From NCBI RefSeq assembly GCF_048541585.1, contig NZ_CP183303.1, forward strand, positions 1,054,001 to 1,118,000: 64,000 nucleotides of DNA, in the 5' to 3' direction. The DNA is from Legionella_C sp048541585. GTDB lineage: Bacteria; Pseudomonadota; Gammaproteobacteria; Legionellales; Legionellaceae. The notes under the pieces are model-generated. The model worked only from the letters and a program-made list of their open reading frames with translations. It searched no databases and was not told where the DNA came from. This document shows positions 1 to 8,507 of this stretch, in pieces. The translations under genes and the position numbers were made by a program. The stretch's first letter is position 1; each line of letters begins with the position of its first letter.

Positions 1-210
1 TGATGAAGGTGAAATAGGGGTAATATTGCCTCGTTCATCTGGAACCAGTAAAACATCAACTTCCATTAATTTAGCTAGAAAATTCCATTCAGTAACGGTC
101 AATCCTTTATTAATAATAGTATCTACATTAAGAATTTTAGATGCTAAACCAACAAAGGAGGTAATAGCTGTAACTTCATTCTCAGTGAAGTTAATTTTAA
201 CCTTTTCCAT
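1..210 (-). CDS. hypothetical protein, 3' end outside the window
   Basis: I translated the minus strand from an ATG at 208-210; 70 codons stay open to the window edge, so the C-terminus is missing. The start is supported by a GGAAG ribosome binding site a few bases upstream. The peptide starts MEKVKINFTENEVTAIT and contains a hydrophobic stretch followed by VLLVPDERGNI. I see no signal peptide or motif that names a family. It points away from the topoisomerase gene next to it. It is probably a real gene because of the ribosome binding site and the unbroken frame; its function is unknown. Confidence 0.55.
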   Translation of the reverse strand, partial: MEKVKINFTENEVTAITSFVGLASKILNVDTIINKGLTVTEWNFLAKLMEVDVLLVPDERGNITPISPSS

Positions 211-347
211 ATCTACTTCCTAATTAAAATCATTAAGCAGTTACTGTAATTATGACATGAGTTTACAATTTAGTCTGTAACCTGCTTAAATTTCCTTTTA
301 GCAACTTATTAGATATAAATCTAATTTATAATTTAGAATGAAATTCG

Positions 348-1391
348 TTAACAGGTAGTTTTACAATTTTGTTCTAGCCAATATAAGAGTAACTCATCTT
401 CATTAAGCTTCTCAATTTTTTTCCCTTGTTTTATACGCCATGCTGAAAAACGATTTTCTTTCCACCAATCAATAATCTCAGAATAAATATAGCTTTTTTG
501 ACAAATTGCTGGTGTATGACCAAGGAGTTCTGCTACTTCTTGAATAACGTCTTTAAGTAGTGTCTGTTCAACATCTTCTAATTTAATTAGTCGGCTTAAA
601 GTCTCTCGACAAGCTGCCCAGGTACGAAAATCTTTTGCTGTAAAGCTATGCCCAGTTAAATCTTGTAAGTAAGCATTAATATCTTGTGAAGTGATGATAT
701 TTAACTGGTTTTGATCATCAAAATATTTAAATAACTCATAACCAGGAATAGTCTCACACTTTTTTAGAATTCGAATAATTTTTTTATCTTTGAGGACAAT
801 ATGCCAGGGCTTAGCATTTTTACCAATAAATTCTAAGATAGCTTTATTATATTCAATCGTTAAATGTTTTTTACGCAGTGTAGTCAGGCCATAAGATTTA
901 TTTTGCTTAGCATATATGGCATTCCCTATACGTATAAAAAAGCTATCAAGTAGATAGATTATTGAACATATAACTTGGCTTTTATTAAGTTGAATGGATT
1001 TGGCAAGTTCTTGATCAATATGTTCTCGAATTTTAAAAATAGTACGTCCAAAATCAATCATGGTATGAAATTTCTTTTGCTGACGCTCTTGTTGCCATAG
1101 TTTATGATAGCGGTACTGCTTTCTATTTTTAGCATCCCGCCCAGTCGCTTGAATATGGCCATTGGCATAGGGGCAGATCCAAACTTGTTTATAAGCAGGC
1201 GGAATAGCTAAGGCATTAATACGGGTTAATTCTTTACTATCAGTGATGCGCTCGCCATTAGGATAATAATATACAAAATGCTTGCCATTTTTTTTACGTG
1301 TAATACCAGGCATAGTATCTTTGACATAACGCAATGAGGCTGCTTTGGCAATGCGCTCACATTCTTCAGCAGAGTATAAGGAAATTTCCAT
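348..1391 (-). CDS. DNA topoisomerase IB (poxvirus/bacterial type)
   Basis: This 347-residue protein is a full-length bacterial type IB topoisomerase, which relaxes supercoils by cutting one strand through a 3'-phosphotyrosyl link. Family motifs appear in order: IPPAYKQVWICP, GHIQATGRDAKNRKQYRYH, the segment IRIGNAIYAKQNKSYGLTTL with the expected catalytic Arg and Lys, DFRTWAACRE, and LGHTPAICQKSYIYS near the C-terminus. Tyr301 in the SYIYS motif is the likely nucleophile. The start ATG follows a short purine-rich stretch. A tiny Pro/Glu-rich gene lies 43 bp upstream on the same strand and may be co-transcribed. The family identification is firm; the cellular role relative to TopA and gyrase is not shown by the sequence. 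Confidence 0.93.
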   Translation of the reverse strand: MEISLYSAEECERIAKAASLRYVKDTMPGITRKKNGKHFVYYYPNGERITDSKELTRINALAIPPAYKQVWICPYANGHIQATGRDAKNRKQYRYHKLWQQERQQKKFHTMIDFGRTIFKIREHIDQELAKSIQLNKSQVICSIIYLLDSFFIRIGNAIYAKQNKSYGLTTLRKKHLTIEYNKAILEFIGKNAKPWHIVLKDKKIIRILKKCETIPGYELFKYFDDQNQLNIITSQDINAYLQDLTGHSFTAKDFRTWAACRETLSRLIKLEDVEQTLLKDVIQEVAELLGHTPAICQKSYIYSEIIDWWKENRFSAWRIKQGKKIEKLNEDELLLYWLEQNCKTTC

Positions 1392-1434
1392 GGAGAGTTC
1401 TTTTTCGCGCTTAAAATTAAATTATAGTAGTAAA

Positions 1435-1599
1435 TTAATCTGATAGAGGCTCAGGTTTTTTAACAGGTTCTGGCTCGGGCAAATTATCTGGTTCTGGCTC
1501 TGGTGTACCATTAGGCATTGGTTCATAGGGATCAGGGTTTTCTGCCTTCATAGCTAGCATGCCATGATTTAGCTCTCTTAATAAATAATGTCCTAACAT
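1435..1599 (-). CDS. small Pro/Glu-rich protein (54 aa)
   Basis: This short minus-strand gene has an ATG at 1597-1599, preceded after only four bases by a perfect AGGAGG ribosome binding site, and a TAA at 1435-1437. The 54-residue product starts MLGHYLLRELNHGMLAMKAE, amphipathic and His-containing. It continues with an acidic, proline-rich tail containing TPEPEPDNLPEPEPVKKPEP. I see no signal peptide. It sits 43 bp upstream of the topoisomerase IB gene and may share its transcript. The strong ribosome binding site argues for real translation. I do not recognise a family; PEP-type tails often act as extended linkers or binding surfaces, but that is only an analogy. Confidence 0.6.
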   Translation of the reverse strand: MLGHYLLRELNHGMLAMKAENPDPYEPMPNGTPEPEPDNLPEPEPVKKPEPLSD

Positions 1600-2011
1600 A
1601 AAACCTCCTAAATATAATGTTATTTATCCTTTGATAAATGAAACTACAAAAAATAGCCAAGCTAATTATACATAAATTATGTAAACTAAATTTTTTTTTA
1701 TACCACTAAATAGGTTTGCAAGAAATAATGATATTGCTGCAAAACATTAATACGGCCTCTAATGATACCAAGTAAATGATCACCATCAACCTTTAATGGT
1801 TGAATTTTTTAAATAATTTTAACGAGTAAATATACCAAAAAATCATTATAAAAGACTGTTAATAAGCATTGATTGTAAGATAATAAAGAAGCTAAATACT
1901 GTAATGCTTGTGGTTTTTTGGTAACCTCTAGCTTAATATAAAATGTTTAATAAAGTATAGCGTTACCCACTAAGCTGTATACTTTAAAAATCCGCCTATT
2001 GAGGTTTAGAC
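1600..2011. other. intergenic region with a possible short gene remnant
   Basis: About 410 AT-rich bases separate the small peptide gene from the divergent CorA gene. On the minus strand, 37 codons are open from 1808 to 1698 and end in RGRINVLQQYHYFLQTYLVV, which reads like the tail of a real protein, but no start codon is present. On the plus strand, TCAACC/GGTTGA with a six-base loop followed by a T run (about 1785-1810) looks like a weak terminator, with no plus-strand gene upstream. GGTAAC (1920-1925) and GTTACC about 40 bases later form a long-range inverted repeat just before the CorA gene. None of these is strong. Confidence 0.25.
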
Positions 2012-2986
2012 ATGATAATTTCCTATTTATATGATACTCATTTTAAACCAGAAATCATTAATGCACATAATTTATCATTATTAGATAAAGCTATATGGAT
2101 AGATTTATTTGCCCCAACTAAAGAAGAAGAAACCTGGGTTGAAGAGGCATTAGCTATAGAAATCCCAACGCAAGAGGAAATGCGAGAAATTGAAATATCT
2201 AGTCGCTTATATACAGAAAATAATGTTTTGTTTATGACAGCGGTGATGATTGCTCAATCTGCTTCTATTAATCCTAAATATGATTCTGTAACATTTGCCC
2301 TAACAGCTAGCCAATTAATCACTATTCGCTATATTGAGCCTCAATCATTTAAAATGTTAAGCAATGGCCTTCTAAAGGCTACTAAAGAATATCGTCCAAC
2401 CGATATTTTAATCACACTTCTAGAAGCTACGGTAGATAGGCTTGCAGACATATTAGAATATATAGGTCAGCATTTAGATGATTATTCAAATTATATTTTT
2501 CAGCATGACTATACTCACGGCACTAAAAATAGACCTGATTATCAACGAGTAATGCAAAATATTGGTATAAAAAGTAATTTAACTGCAAAAGTTAGAGAAA
2601 GTTTAATTAACTTTAATCGCTTAGTTGTTTTTTTCAGACAATCATCAGATAGCCAAATGGATAAAGAAAGCAAAATAAGATTGCTTAATCTATTAAGAGA
2701 TTTAGGTTCTTTAAGTGATTATGCTAGCTTTATTTCAAATAAAATAAACTTCTTACTAGATGCCACCTTAGGTATGATTAGTATTGAGCAAAGCGCCATT
2801 ATCAAAATTTTCTCAGTTGCAGCGGTCATTTTTCTACCCCCAACTTTAATTGCTAGTATTTATGGTATGAATTTTCAGTTTATGCCTGAGTTATCATTTA
2901 AATGGGGATATGAAATAGCGATTTTAATGATGCTTGTTTCCGCTTGGCTGCCTTATAAGTATTTTAAGCATAAAGGCTGGCTATAA
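2012..2986 (+). CDS. corA: CorA-family magnesium/divalent-cation transporter
   Basis: This 324-residue protein ends with the CorA signature YGMNFQFMPEL after the first transmembrane helix (about residues 266-284), followed by a second helix and the short basic tail KYFKHKGWL. The N-terminal two thirds is soluble and helix-rich, as in CorA funnels, and starts LYDTHF like E. coli CorA. CorA pentamers carry Mg2+, and often Co2+ or Ni2+, across the inner membrane. The start has a GAGG ribosome binding site seven bases upstream. The next gene begins four bases after the stop, so the two are probably translated from one message. Which cation is carried cannot be read from the sequence. Confidence 0.88.
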   Translation: MIISYLYDTHFKPEIINAHNLSLLDKAIWIDLFAPTKEEETWVEEALAIEIPTQEEMREIEISSRLYTENNVLFMTAVMIAQSASINPKYDSVTFALTASQLITIRYIEPQSFKMLSNGLLKATKEYRPTDILITLLEATVDRLADILEYIGQHLDDYSNYIFQHDYTHGTKNRPDYQRVMQNIGIKSNLTAKVRESLINFNRLVVFFRQSSDSQMDKESKIRLLNLLRDLGSLSDYASFISNKINFLLDATLGMISIEQSAIIKIFSVAAVIFLPPTLIASIYGMNFQFMPELSFKWGYEIAILMMLVSAWLPYKYFKHKGWL

Positions 2987-2989
2987 ATA

Positions 2990-3478
2990 ATGGATGAGCT
3001 TATTGGTTTTAGCAAACTGCTTAATTATGAGCTTTATTTACGTAGCGTCATTATTACTTTTTATTCTTTGTTTTTATTTCGAGCAACCTCCGCGCGTTTA
3101 TTCGGTGAATATTCTACGTTTGATTTTATTATTTCCATTATTCTTGGCGCCATTTTAAGCGAGGCAGTTGTCAATAATTTACCTTTATTACCTGCTATGG
3201 TTGCTTGTGCCATTATTGTCCTTGTACATCGAATATTGGCTTATTTATCTTATAAAAGTCAGTATATCGGCAAATATATTAAAGGCGAAAAAATGATCAT
3301 TATTGATCAAGGAAAGTATAAATGGGATAGTTTAAACTGTTGTCGTATTACAGAAAATGATATTTTACAATCACTTAGAACACAGCATAGTACGGATGAT
3401 CTAAGCAGAATCGATAAAGCTATTTTAGAGCGTAATGGTGAAATATCGTTTATTTTTAAAAACAAAGGTAAAGAGTAA
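2990..3478 (+). CDS. YetF-like (DUF421) membrane protein
   Basis: The 162-residue protein has three predicted N-terminal membrane segments (about residues 15-35, 45-60 and 68-88). Between them is RATSARLFGEYSTFDFIISI, followed by a hydrophilic C-terminal domain with GEKMIIIDQGKYKWDSLNCCRITENDILQ cut here into its usual parts: an IDQG turn and an ENDIL segment. This is the architecture of the DUF421/YetF family, whose biochemical role is poorly defined. The start lies four bases after the corA stop with no separate ribosome binding site, so translation is probably coupled. It is shorter than many YetF proteins (about 220 aa), lacking part of the C-terminal domain. Confidence 0.72.
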   Translation: MDELIGFSKLLNYELYLRSVIITFYSLFLFRATSARLFGEYSTFDFIISIILGAILSEAVVNNLPLLPAMVACAIIVLVHRILAYLSYKSQYIGKYIKGEKMIIIDQGKYKWDSLNCCRITENDILQSLRTQHSTDDLSRIDKAILERNGEISFIFKNKGKE

Positions 3479-3632
3479 TGTATAAAACGTTTTTATGAAT
3501 ATACTTTATTGCCTGTCTTATATAGATTTAACTTACCACATTTGCGCTTGTCGCTAGAGTTTATTTAAGAAAATTAACTATCCCTCTCTTATCATTTTCT
3601 TATAGGAATAAAAGGGACAATTATTTTATAGT

Positions 3633-4988
3633 CTATTTAGCTTCTGTAATCTCAATCATCTTTTGTAAGGCTTTTTTAGCATTGTCAATAACCCATTGTT
3701 GGTCATTTAATTCTAAGCGGTGGCGAGCACCTGTGAATTCATTGACCATATCGCCTGCTTTAACCTCATTATAAGGCATAGTTTTACCTTGTCGTAATAG
3801 ATCAAGCAAGGCTATTAAATGAGGTGGATCATTACGTGACATGGTAGCGCAACCGCATCCCAGCGCTTTTTCATGTGCGTTAAGGGGGGCTTCAGCTAAA
3901 TTAACAACAGTAATACCTAAGTTTTTACAATATTGCCTAACATTTTCAACCATATGATTTTCAGTACCAATAGCATAATGCTTAGTACCAGCACGATCAT
4001 TGACCACAAAGTCCCAGATAAAGGCGGTAGAACCTGCATGTTGAGCTACACGAATCACGTCATTACGACATTCAGGATGAACGACAGTCGTGTAACCTAA
4101 ATTATGCCAGTAATCGCACATAGCTGGCATGTAGTGAGTATGAACAGCACAATGGCTAGCAAATAAAATAAGCTCTGCTTTATCAAATTGATCCAAGGTT
4201 TTTTGATCTTGATTATATAAAGAGTACTGTGCACCTGCAGTTCCGCCTGGCCAGTAAGCAATATTATTAATACCTAACCAGTAGGCAACATTTTCTCCCA
4301 TATGCTGATCAGGAATAAAAAGAATTTTTTTATTTTGTTCTCTAGCCCAACGAAAAATTTTTTTAACATTAGAACTAGTACAAACTGCACCTCCCTGAGC
4401 ACCAGTCATGGCTTTAACACGACCAGACGTATTCATATAGCAAACCGGTAAAATATTATTTTTACCATAACGTTCGTTTAAATCCATAAAGGCCGGTTCA
4501 ACCATAAAGTCTTTTGCAAGCATTTCCATGGTACAGCCTGATTTAGGATTGGTAATATAAACCTGTTGATGGTTGTTAGCTAAAATACTAATAGACTCAG
4601 CCATAAAATGCACTGCTGATTCAATAATAACTGATTTTTGTGGATTATTAGCGGCCATTAAAGCTAATTGATAAGAATCGCCAATTTGCCCGCCAAACTG
4701 CTCTATTAGTCGAACTATTTCTCCACCCATATAATAGTGAGCTAACAACAGTAATTTATCACCAAAGTGCGCTTGTGCCTTTTTCATATAAGGCGTCATC
4801 CAATCTAATATAGTGGTTAATTTGCGATCTGGAAGAGCCTGATATTCCTCCGCATAGGGGGTGAATTCTGGTTGATACCAATCAAGAGGATAATCACTCT
4901 GACATATTTGCATATCATTGGTAATATGCATTAATGTCCGTTCAGGATAATAAATTTCAGAGTTATTAAACATAAAATTATATCTCAT
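3633..4988 (-). CDS. nadA: quinolinate synthase NadA (long form)
   Basis: NadA condenses iminoaspartate with dihydroxyacetone phosphate to quinolinate using a [4Fe-4S] cluster. LLAHYYMGGEI, GDSYQLALMA, YMNTSGRVKA and IPDQHMGENV are family motifs. The likely cluster ligands are Cys152 (SGCTMEM), Cys280 (SHCAVHTHY) and Cys380 (GCGCATMSRN). At 451 residues it is about 100 longer than E. coli NadA: it has an N-terminal extension of about 60 residues and an insertion between the DQHMG motif and Cys280. It is the last gene of the purB-nadB-nadA operon; its ATG overlaps the nadB stop by one base (TAATG). The product of NadB feeds NadA directly. Confidence 0.93.
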   Translation of the reverse strand: MRYNFMFNNSEIYYPERTLMHITNDMQICQSDYPLDWYQPEFTPYAEEYQALPDRKLTTILDWMTPYMKKAQAHFGDKLLLLAHYYMGGEIVRLIEQFGGQIGDSYQLALMAANNPQKSVIIESAVHFMAESISILANNHQQVYITNPKSGCTMEMLAKDFMVEPAFMDLNERYGKNNILPVCYMNTSGRVKAMTGAQGGAVCTSSNVKKIFRWAREQNKKILFIPDQHMGENVAYWLGINNIAYWPGGTAGAQYSLYNQDQKTLDQFDKAELILFASHCAVHTHYMPAMCDYWHNLGYTTVVHPECRNDVIRVAQHAGSTAFIWDFVVNDRAGTKHYAIGTENHMVENVRQYCKNLGITVVNLAEAPLNAHEKALGCGCATMSRNDPPHLIALLDLLRQGKTMPYNEVKAGDMVNEFTGARHRLELNDQQWVIDNAKKALQKMIEITEAK

Positions 4989-6631
4989 TAAATAAATGGA
5001 TTAAGCGGTAAATTAAGTCGAGAAATACTTTCTTTCGCTTGCTTATCTTTTTCTGGAAAATCTTCCCGATAGTGACCCCCGCGTGATTCACGTCGAGCAA
5101 GGGCAGCCCGCACAATAAGCTCTGCATTTAATATAATATTACGCAGCTCAATAAAGTCTCGTGTTATACAATGTTTCCAATAATATTCTTCAATAATCTG
5201 TTGCCGTTTTATAATTAATTGTAGTAAATCTTGCAGACCTGCCTCAGTACGAACGATACCGGCATAAGATGTCATTTCACCTCTTAAGCCTCGCCAATGA
5301 GCATTAATCTGGCTGGCTCGCCGAGTATTAACTTCGCTAGGTGAATTCCAATTATCAATATTATCTAAATTTTTAAAAGGCCGGTCGATATCGGTTAAGC
5401 TATGACAAGCTGCGCTACTGGCCATTACAATTGCCTCAAGTAAAGAGTTGCTAGCTAGACGATTAGCACCATGAAGGCCACTAAAAGCAACTTCCCCGAT
5501 AGCATAGAGACGTTTTAAGTCAGTTTGGCCATAGATATCAGTTAAGACCCCGCCACATTGATAATGTGCCGCAGGCACCACAGGAATCATGTCTTGACTC
5601 ATATCAATACCAATCGTTAAAAGGGTAGCATAGATATGAGGAAAACGTTTTTTTAAGAATGCTTTTGGTTGATGCGTAATGTCTAAGTATACAAACCCTG
5701 CCTGACCCTGCTCTATCTCTGTAAAGATAGCACGCGAGACAACATCGCGTGTCGCTAATTCAAGCTGTAGAGGCGCATAATGGTGCATGAAACGTGTGCC
5801 TGTTTCAGCATTTTTTAAAAAAGCACCTTCGCCACGCACCGCTTCTGAAATTAAAAAATTATTTAAAGTATGGTGGTGTAATAGAGTGGGATGAAATTGA
5901 TAAAATTCCATATTACCTACTCGTGCTCCAGCACGATAAGCCATTGCAACTCCATCACCGGTAGAAACCATAGGGTTAGTGGTGTAGCGATAGGTTTTAC
6001 CCGCACCACCAGTTGCAAGGATTACGCAACGAGCTAGAAAGGTATGAATAACATTTTTTTGACAATCTAAAATATAGGCCCCTAAAACCTCACCTTGATT
6101 TTCAACAGTATGCGGTTCATATTGGGTAATAAGGTTCACCGCAACATGGTCTTCAAAGCAATGAATTTGTGGATGATGTTCAATTGCCTTGAGTAAAGTC
6201 TGCATAACAAGCAAACCCGTTTGATCACCACTATTAAAAATACGGCGATGTGAATGGCCGCCTTCCTGGGCTAAAACATATTCGCCAGCTTGTTTAATAA
6301 ATTGAATAGGATAATCCAATAGCTCGTTAATTGCATTTGGCCCTTGGCGAATAATAAATTCGACAGCAGGTGCATAGCATAAACCATCACCTGCTTTTAA
6401 TGTATCTTGAATATGCGATTCGATAGAATCTTCACCTGATACAGCAGCGGCAATACCGCCTTGCGCATATTTACTATTACATTCATTTAAAGAAGCTTTA
6501 CTAATTAATGCAATAGTTAAATCTGGTTTTAATTTTAACAACTGTAAACAATAATGTAATCCAGCTAGGCCTGAACCTAACACTAAGACGTCAAATTCCT
6601 GGGTAATGCCTTGCTGTGAACTTAAACTCAT
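4988..6631 (-). CDS. nadB: L-aspartate oxidase NadB
   Basis: NadB is the flavoenzyme that oxidises L-aspartate to iminoaspartate, the first step of de novo NAD synthesis. The 547-residue protein opens with the FAD dinucleotide-binding fold (DVLVLGSGLAGLHYCLQL) and continues with SKYAQGGIAAA, HPTLLHHHTLNNFLISEAVR, RGEGAFL and the C-terminal ESRGGHYREDFP that closes the active site. Length is normal for the family. The start ATG overlaps the purB stop (ATGA) and its stop overlaps the nadA start, which indicates translational coupling across the operon. Its gene pair partner nadC lies 6 kb away in a divergent operon. Confidence 0.95.
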   Translation of the reverse strand: MSLSSQQGITQEFDVLVLGSGLAGLHYCLQLLKLKPDLTIALISKASLNECNSKYAQGGIAAAVSGEDSIESHIQDTLKAGDGLCYAPAVEFIIRQGPNAINELLDYPIQFIKQAGEYVLAQEGGHSHRRIFNSGDQTGLLVMQTLLKAIEHHPQIHCFEDHVAVNLITQYEPHTVENQGEVLGAYILDCQKNVIHTFLARCVILATGGAGKTYRYTTNPMVSTGDGVAMAYRAGARVGNMEFYQFHPTLLHHHTLNNFLISEAVRGEGAFLKNAETGTRFMHHYAPLQLELATRDVVSRAIFTEIEQGQAGFVYLDITHQPKAFLKKRFPHIYATLLTIGIDMSQDMIPVVPAAHYQCGGVLTDIYGQTDLKRLYAIGEVAFSGLHGANRLASNSLLEAIVMASSAACHSLTDIDRPFKNLDNIDNWNSPSEVNTRRASQINAHWRGLRGEMTSYAGIVRTEAGLQDLLQLIIKRQQIIEEYYWKHCITRDFIELRNIILNAELIVRAALARRESRGGHYREDFPEKDKQAKESISRLNLPLNPFI

Positions 6632-8001
6632 GAAAATGCCTTTACCAGCTGTGCCGCAAGGCCTGTATATTTTTCAGGTGTTAAGCTAAGTAATTGTTCT
6701 TTAGCAGACTCAGGAATAGCTAAGGAATTAATAAAATTAGACAACACAGTTTTGTCAATACGCTCTTGTCCACGGGTTAAAGTTTTTAACTGCTCATAAG
6801 CATTAGGGATTTGATAGCGACGCATTACCGTCTGAATAGCTTCAGCTAGTACTTCCCAATTAGAATCTAAGTCAGCTTGTAAAGCATGGCGGTTAATCTG
6901 CAGTTTATCATTACCTTTAGCGATAGCTTGATAAGCAATTAAACTATAAGCAAAAGCTGAACCCAGATTCCGTAATACAGTGGAGTCTGATAAATCCCTT
7001 TGCATGCGTGATTGTGTTAGTTTACAGGCAAAATGATCAAATAACGCATTAGCTAAACCTAAATTACCTTCAGCATTTTCAAAATCAATTGGATTAATCT
7101 TATGTGGCATCGTGGAAGAACCAACTTCACTAGCTACTGCTTTTTGAGTAAAGTAATTAAGTGAGATGTACATCCAAATATCTTTAGTATAATCCAGTAA
7201 AATATTATTAATTCGTACCATAATATGACAAACTTCAGCTATACCGTCATGTGGCTCAATTTGTGTAGTATAAGCACTAAAAGATAGACCAAGAGAGGTT
7301 ACAAAATTTGCACAATGCTTGCGCCAGTCTACTTCAGGATAGGCAATAACATGTGCATTATAATTTCCTACAGCACCATTGAACTTAGCAGGAATAAGTA
7401 CTTCAGCAAGTTGTTGCTGAGGCCGTTTAAGTCTGGCGACAAAATTCACTAATTCTTTTCCAACTGTTGTTGGTGTTGCTGGTTGCCCATGAGTACGTGC
7501 CAGCATGGCTGCATCACCATGTTGCTTACCTAGCATCATTATTCCACCGATAATTTCTGCAAGTGTAGGTTGAATAACCTGTGCCATAGCTTCTTTAATC
7601 ATTAAAGCATAAGCTAAATTATTAATATCTTCTGAAGTGCATGCAAAATGAATAAAACTTGCGCAATTATCTAAATTTGAACATTGGCTAAGTTTATCCT
7701 TTAAATAATATTCAATTGCTTTTACATCGTGGTTTGTTTGTTTCTCAAATAGCTTAACTTTTTCAGCTTCTGCTTCATTAAATTGACTAATAACGTTATC
7801 TAGAAAAGTTTTAGCTGTTGCATCAAGTCCTGGTACTTCTTTAACGTCAGGATTAGCGGCTAATGATTTTAACCATTGCACTTCAACCAATAAGCGGTAA
7901 TAAATAAGTGCAAATTCACTAAAGTAGAGGCTTAATGCACTTGTTTTTTTTTGATAACGCCCATCAATAGGAGAAATAGCATTTAAAGTCGATAAAGTCA
8001 T
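6628..8001 (-). CDS. purB: adenylosuccinate lyase PurB
   Basis: PurB cleaves SAICAR and adenylosuccinate to release fumarate in purine synthesis. The 457-residue protein carries the fumarase/ASL signature SSTMPHKINPIDFENAEGN, the catalytic-region TSEDINN and THGQPATPTTVGKE, and starts LSTLNAISPIDGRY, as in the E. coli enzyme (456 aa). It is the first gene of an operon with nadB and nadA, joined by an ATGA overlap. A good sigma-70-like promoter lies about 60 bases upstream. The pairing of a purine gene with NAD synthesis genes makes sense because both supply adenine nucleotide products, but that link is interpretation. Confidence 0.96.
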   Translation of the reverse strand: MTLSTLNAISPIDGRYQKKTSALSLYFSEFALIYYRLLVEVQWLKSLAANPDVKEVPGLDATAKTFLDNVISQFNEAEAEKVKLFEKQTNHDVKAIEYYLKDKLSQCSNLDNCASFIHFACTSEDINNLAYALMIKEAMAQVIQPTLAEIIGGIMMLGKQHGDAAMLARTHGQPATPTTVGKELVNFVARLKRPQQQLAEVLIPAKFNGAVGNYNAHVIAYPEVDWRKHCANFVTSLGLSFSAYTTQIEPHDGIAEVCHIMVRINNILLDYTKDIWMYISLNYFTQKAVASEVGSSTMPHKINPIDFENAEGNLGLANALFDHFACKLTQSRMQRDLSDSTVLRNLGSAFAYSLIAYQAIAKGNDKLQINRHALQADLDSNWEVLAEAIQTVMRRYQIPNAYEQLKTLTRGQERIDKTVLSNFINSLAIPESAKEQLLSLTPEKYTGLAAQLVKAFS

Positions 8002-8063
8002 GTAAATTACCCAAACCCAAGTTGCTTATTAGTATATAAGATAATTAGAGAAAAAACAGGATA

Positions 8064-8092
8064 AATATAGGGTAGGTCTAGCCTAGAAGCAA
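8064..8092 (-). promoter_or_regulatory. candidate sigma-70 promoter of purB-nadB-nadA
   Basis: Reading the minus strand, TTGCTT (8092-8087) and TATATT (8069-8064) are separated by exactly 17 bases. They match the -35 and -10 consensus at four and five of six positions. Transcription would begin near 8057, leaving a leader of about 55 bases before the purB ATG. Position and spacing fit; there is no experimental evidence here. Confidence 0.5.
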
Positions 8093-8244
8093 CTAACTAA
8101 GCTAATTATCTTTAAATAAAACCTTTATAAAGTAATTTATACTAAATTTTGTAGTTGTTCTTTTTCGTTAATAAAGCTCATTTAAAGATTAATTTTGTAA
8201 CGTAGGTGTTTAAATTTTTACCGCCACGATTTTGCTAAATTTTA

Positions 8245-8386
8245 GAGCCTATCTTCAAAGTCTATTAATCTAGCCTAAAGGATTATTTTTTGTGGGTCTT
8301 TGCTGACATAGTTTTTTATATACTCCGCTATAGTCTGCGAAAATCAATCCCTTTCGCTTATCGGTGGCGACTCTGAAGGCAGGTTC
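8245..8386. repeat. 142-bp imperfect palindrome (MITE-like)
   Basis: The ends 8245-8262 and 8369-8386 are inverted copies (GAGCCTATCTTCAAAGTC against GAACCTGCCTTCAGAGTC). Pairing continues inward through AAAGGATTATTTTT against AAAGGGATTGATTTT and TTGCTGACATAG against TCGCAGACTATAG. The whole element folds into one long interrupted hairpin. It has no coding capacity and lies between the divergent purB and ppsA genes, outside the purB promoter. The rest of the 8002-8507 interval shows nothing I can name apart from that promoter. Confidence 0.55.
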
Positions 8387-8507
8387 TTAAATTAGGTAGC
8401 ATTGTCAATAATTTAAAGTGCACAACATATTCTATAAGTTCATTCACATTAATTATTAATTTAATGTAAAATGGTTAAAGTTTAAGGCCCTTAAGGTATC
8501 TACAATT

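Noticed and set aside
26..223. Plus-strand open frame of 65 codons at the window start
   Set aside because: It lies opposite a minus-strand frame with a good ribosome binding site and has no family resemblance or ribosome binding site of its own.
1785..1812. Terminator-like hairpin on the plus strand
   Set aside because: The stem is six base pairs and there is no plus-strand gene upstream to terminate.
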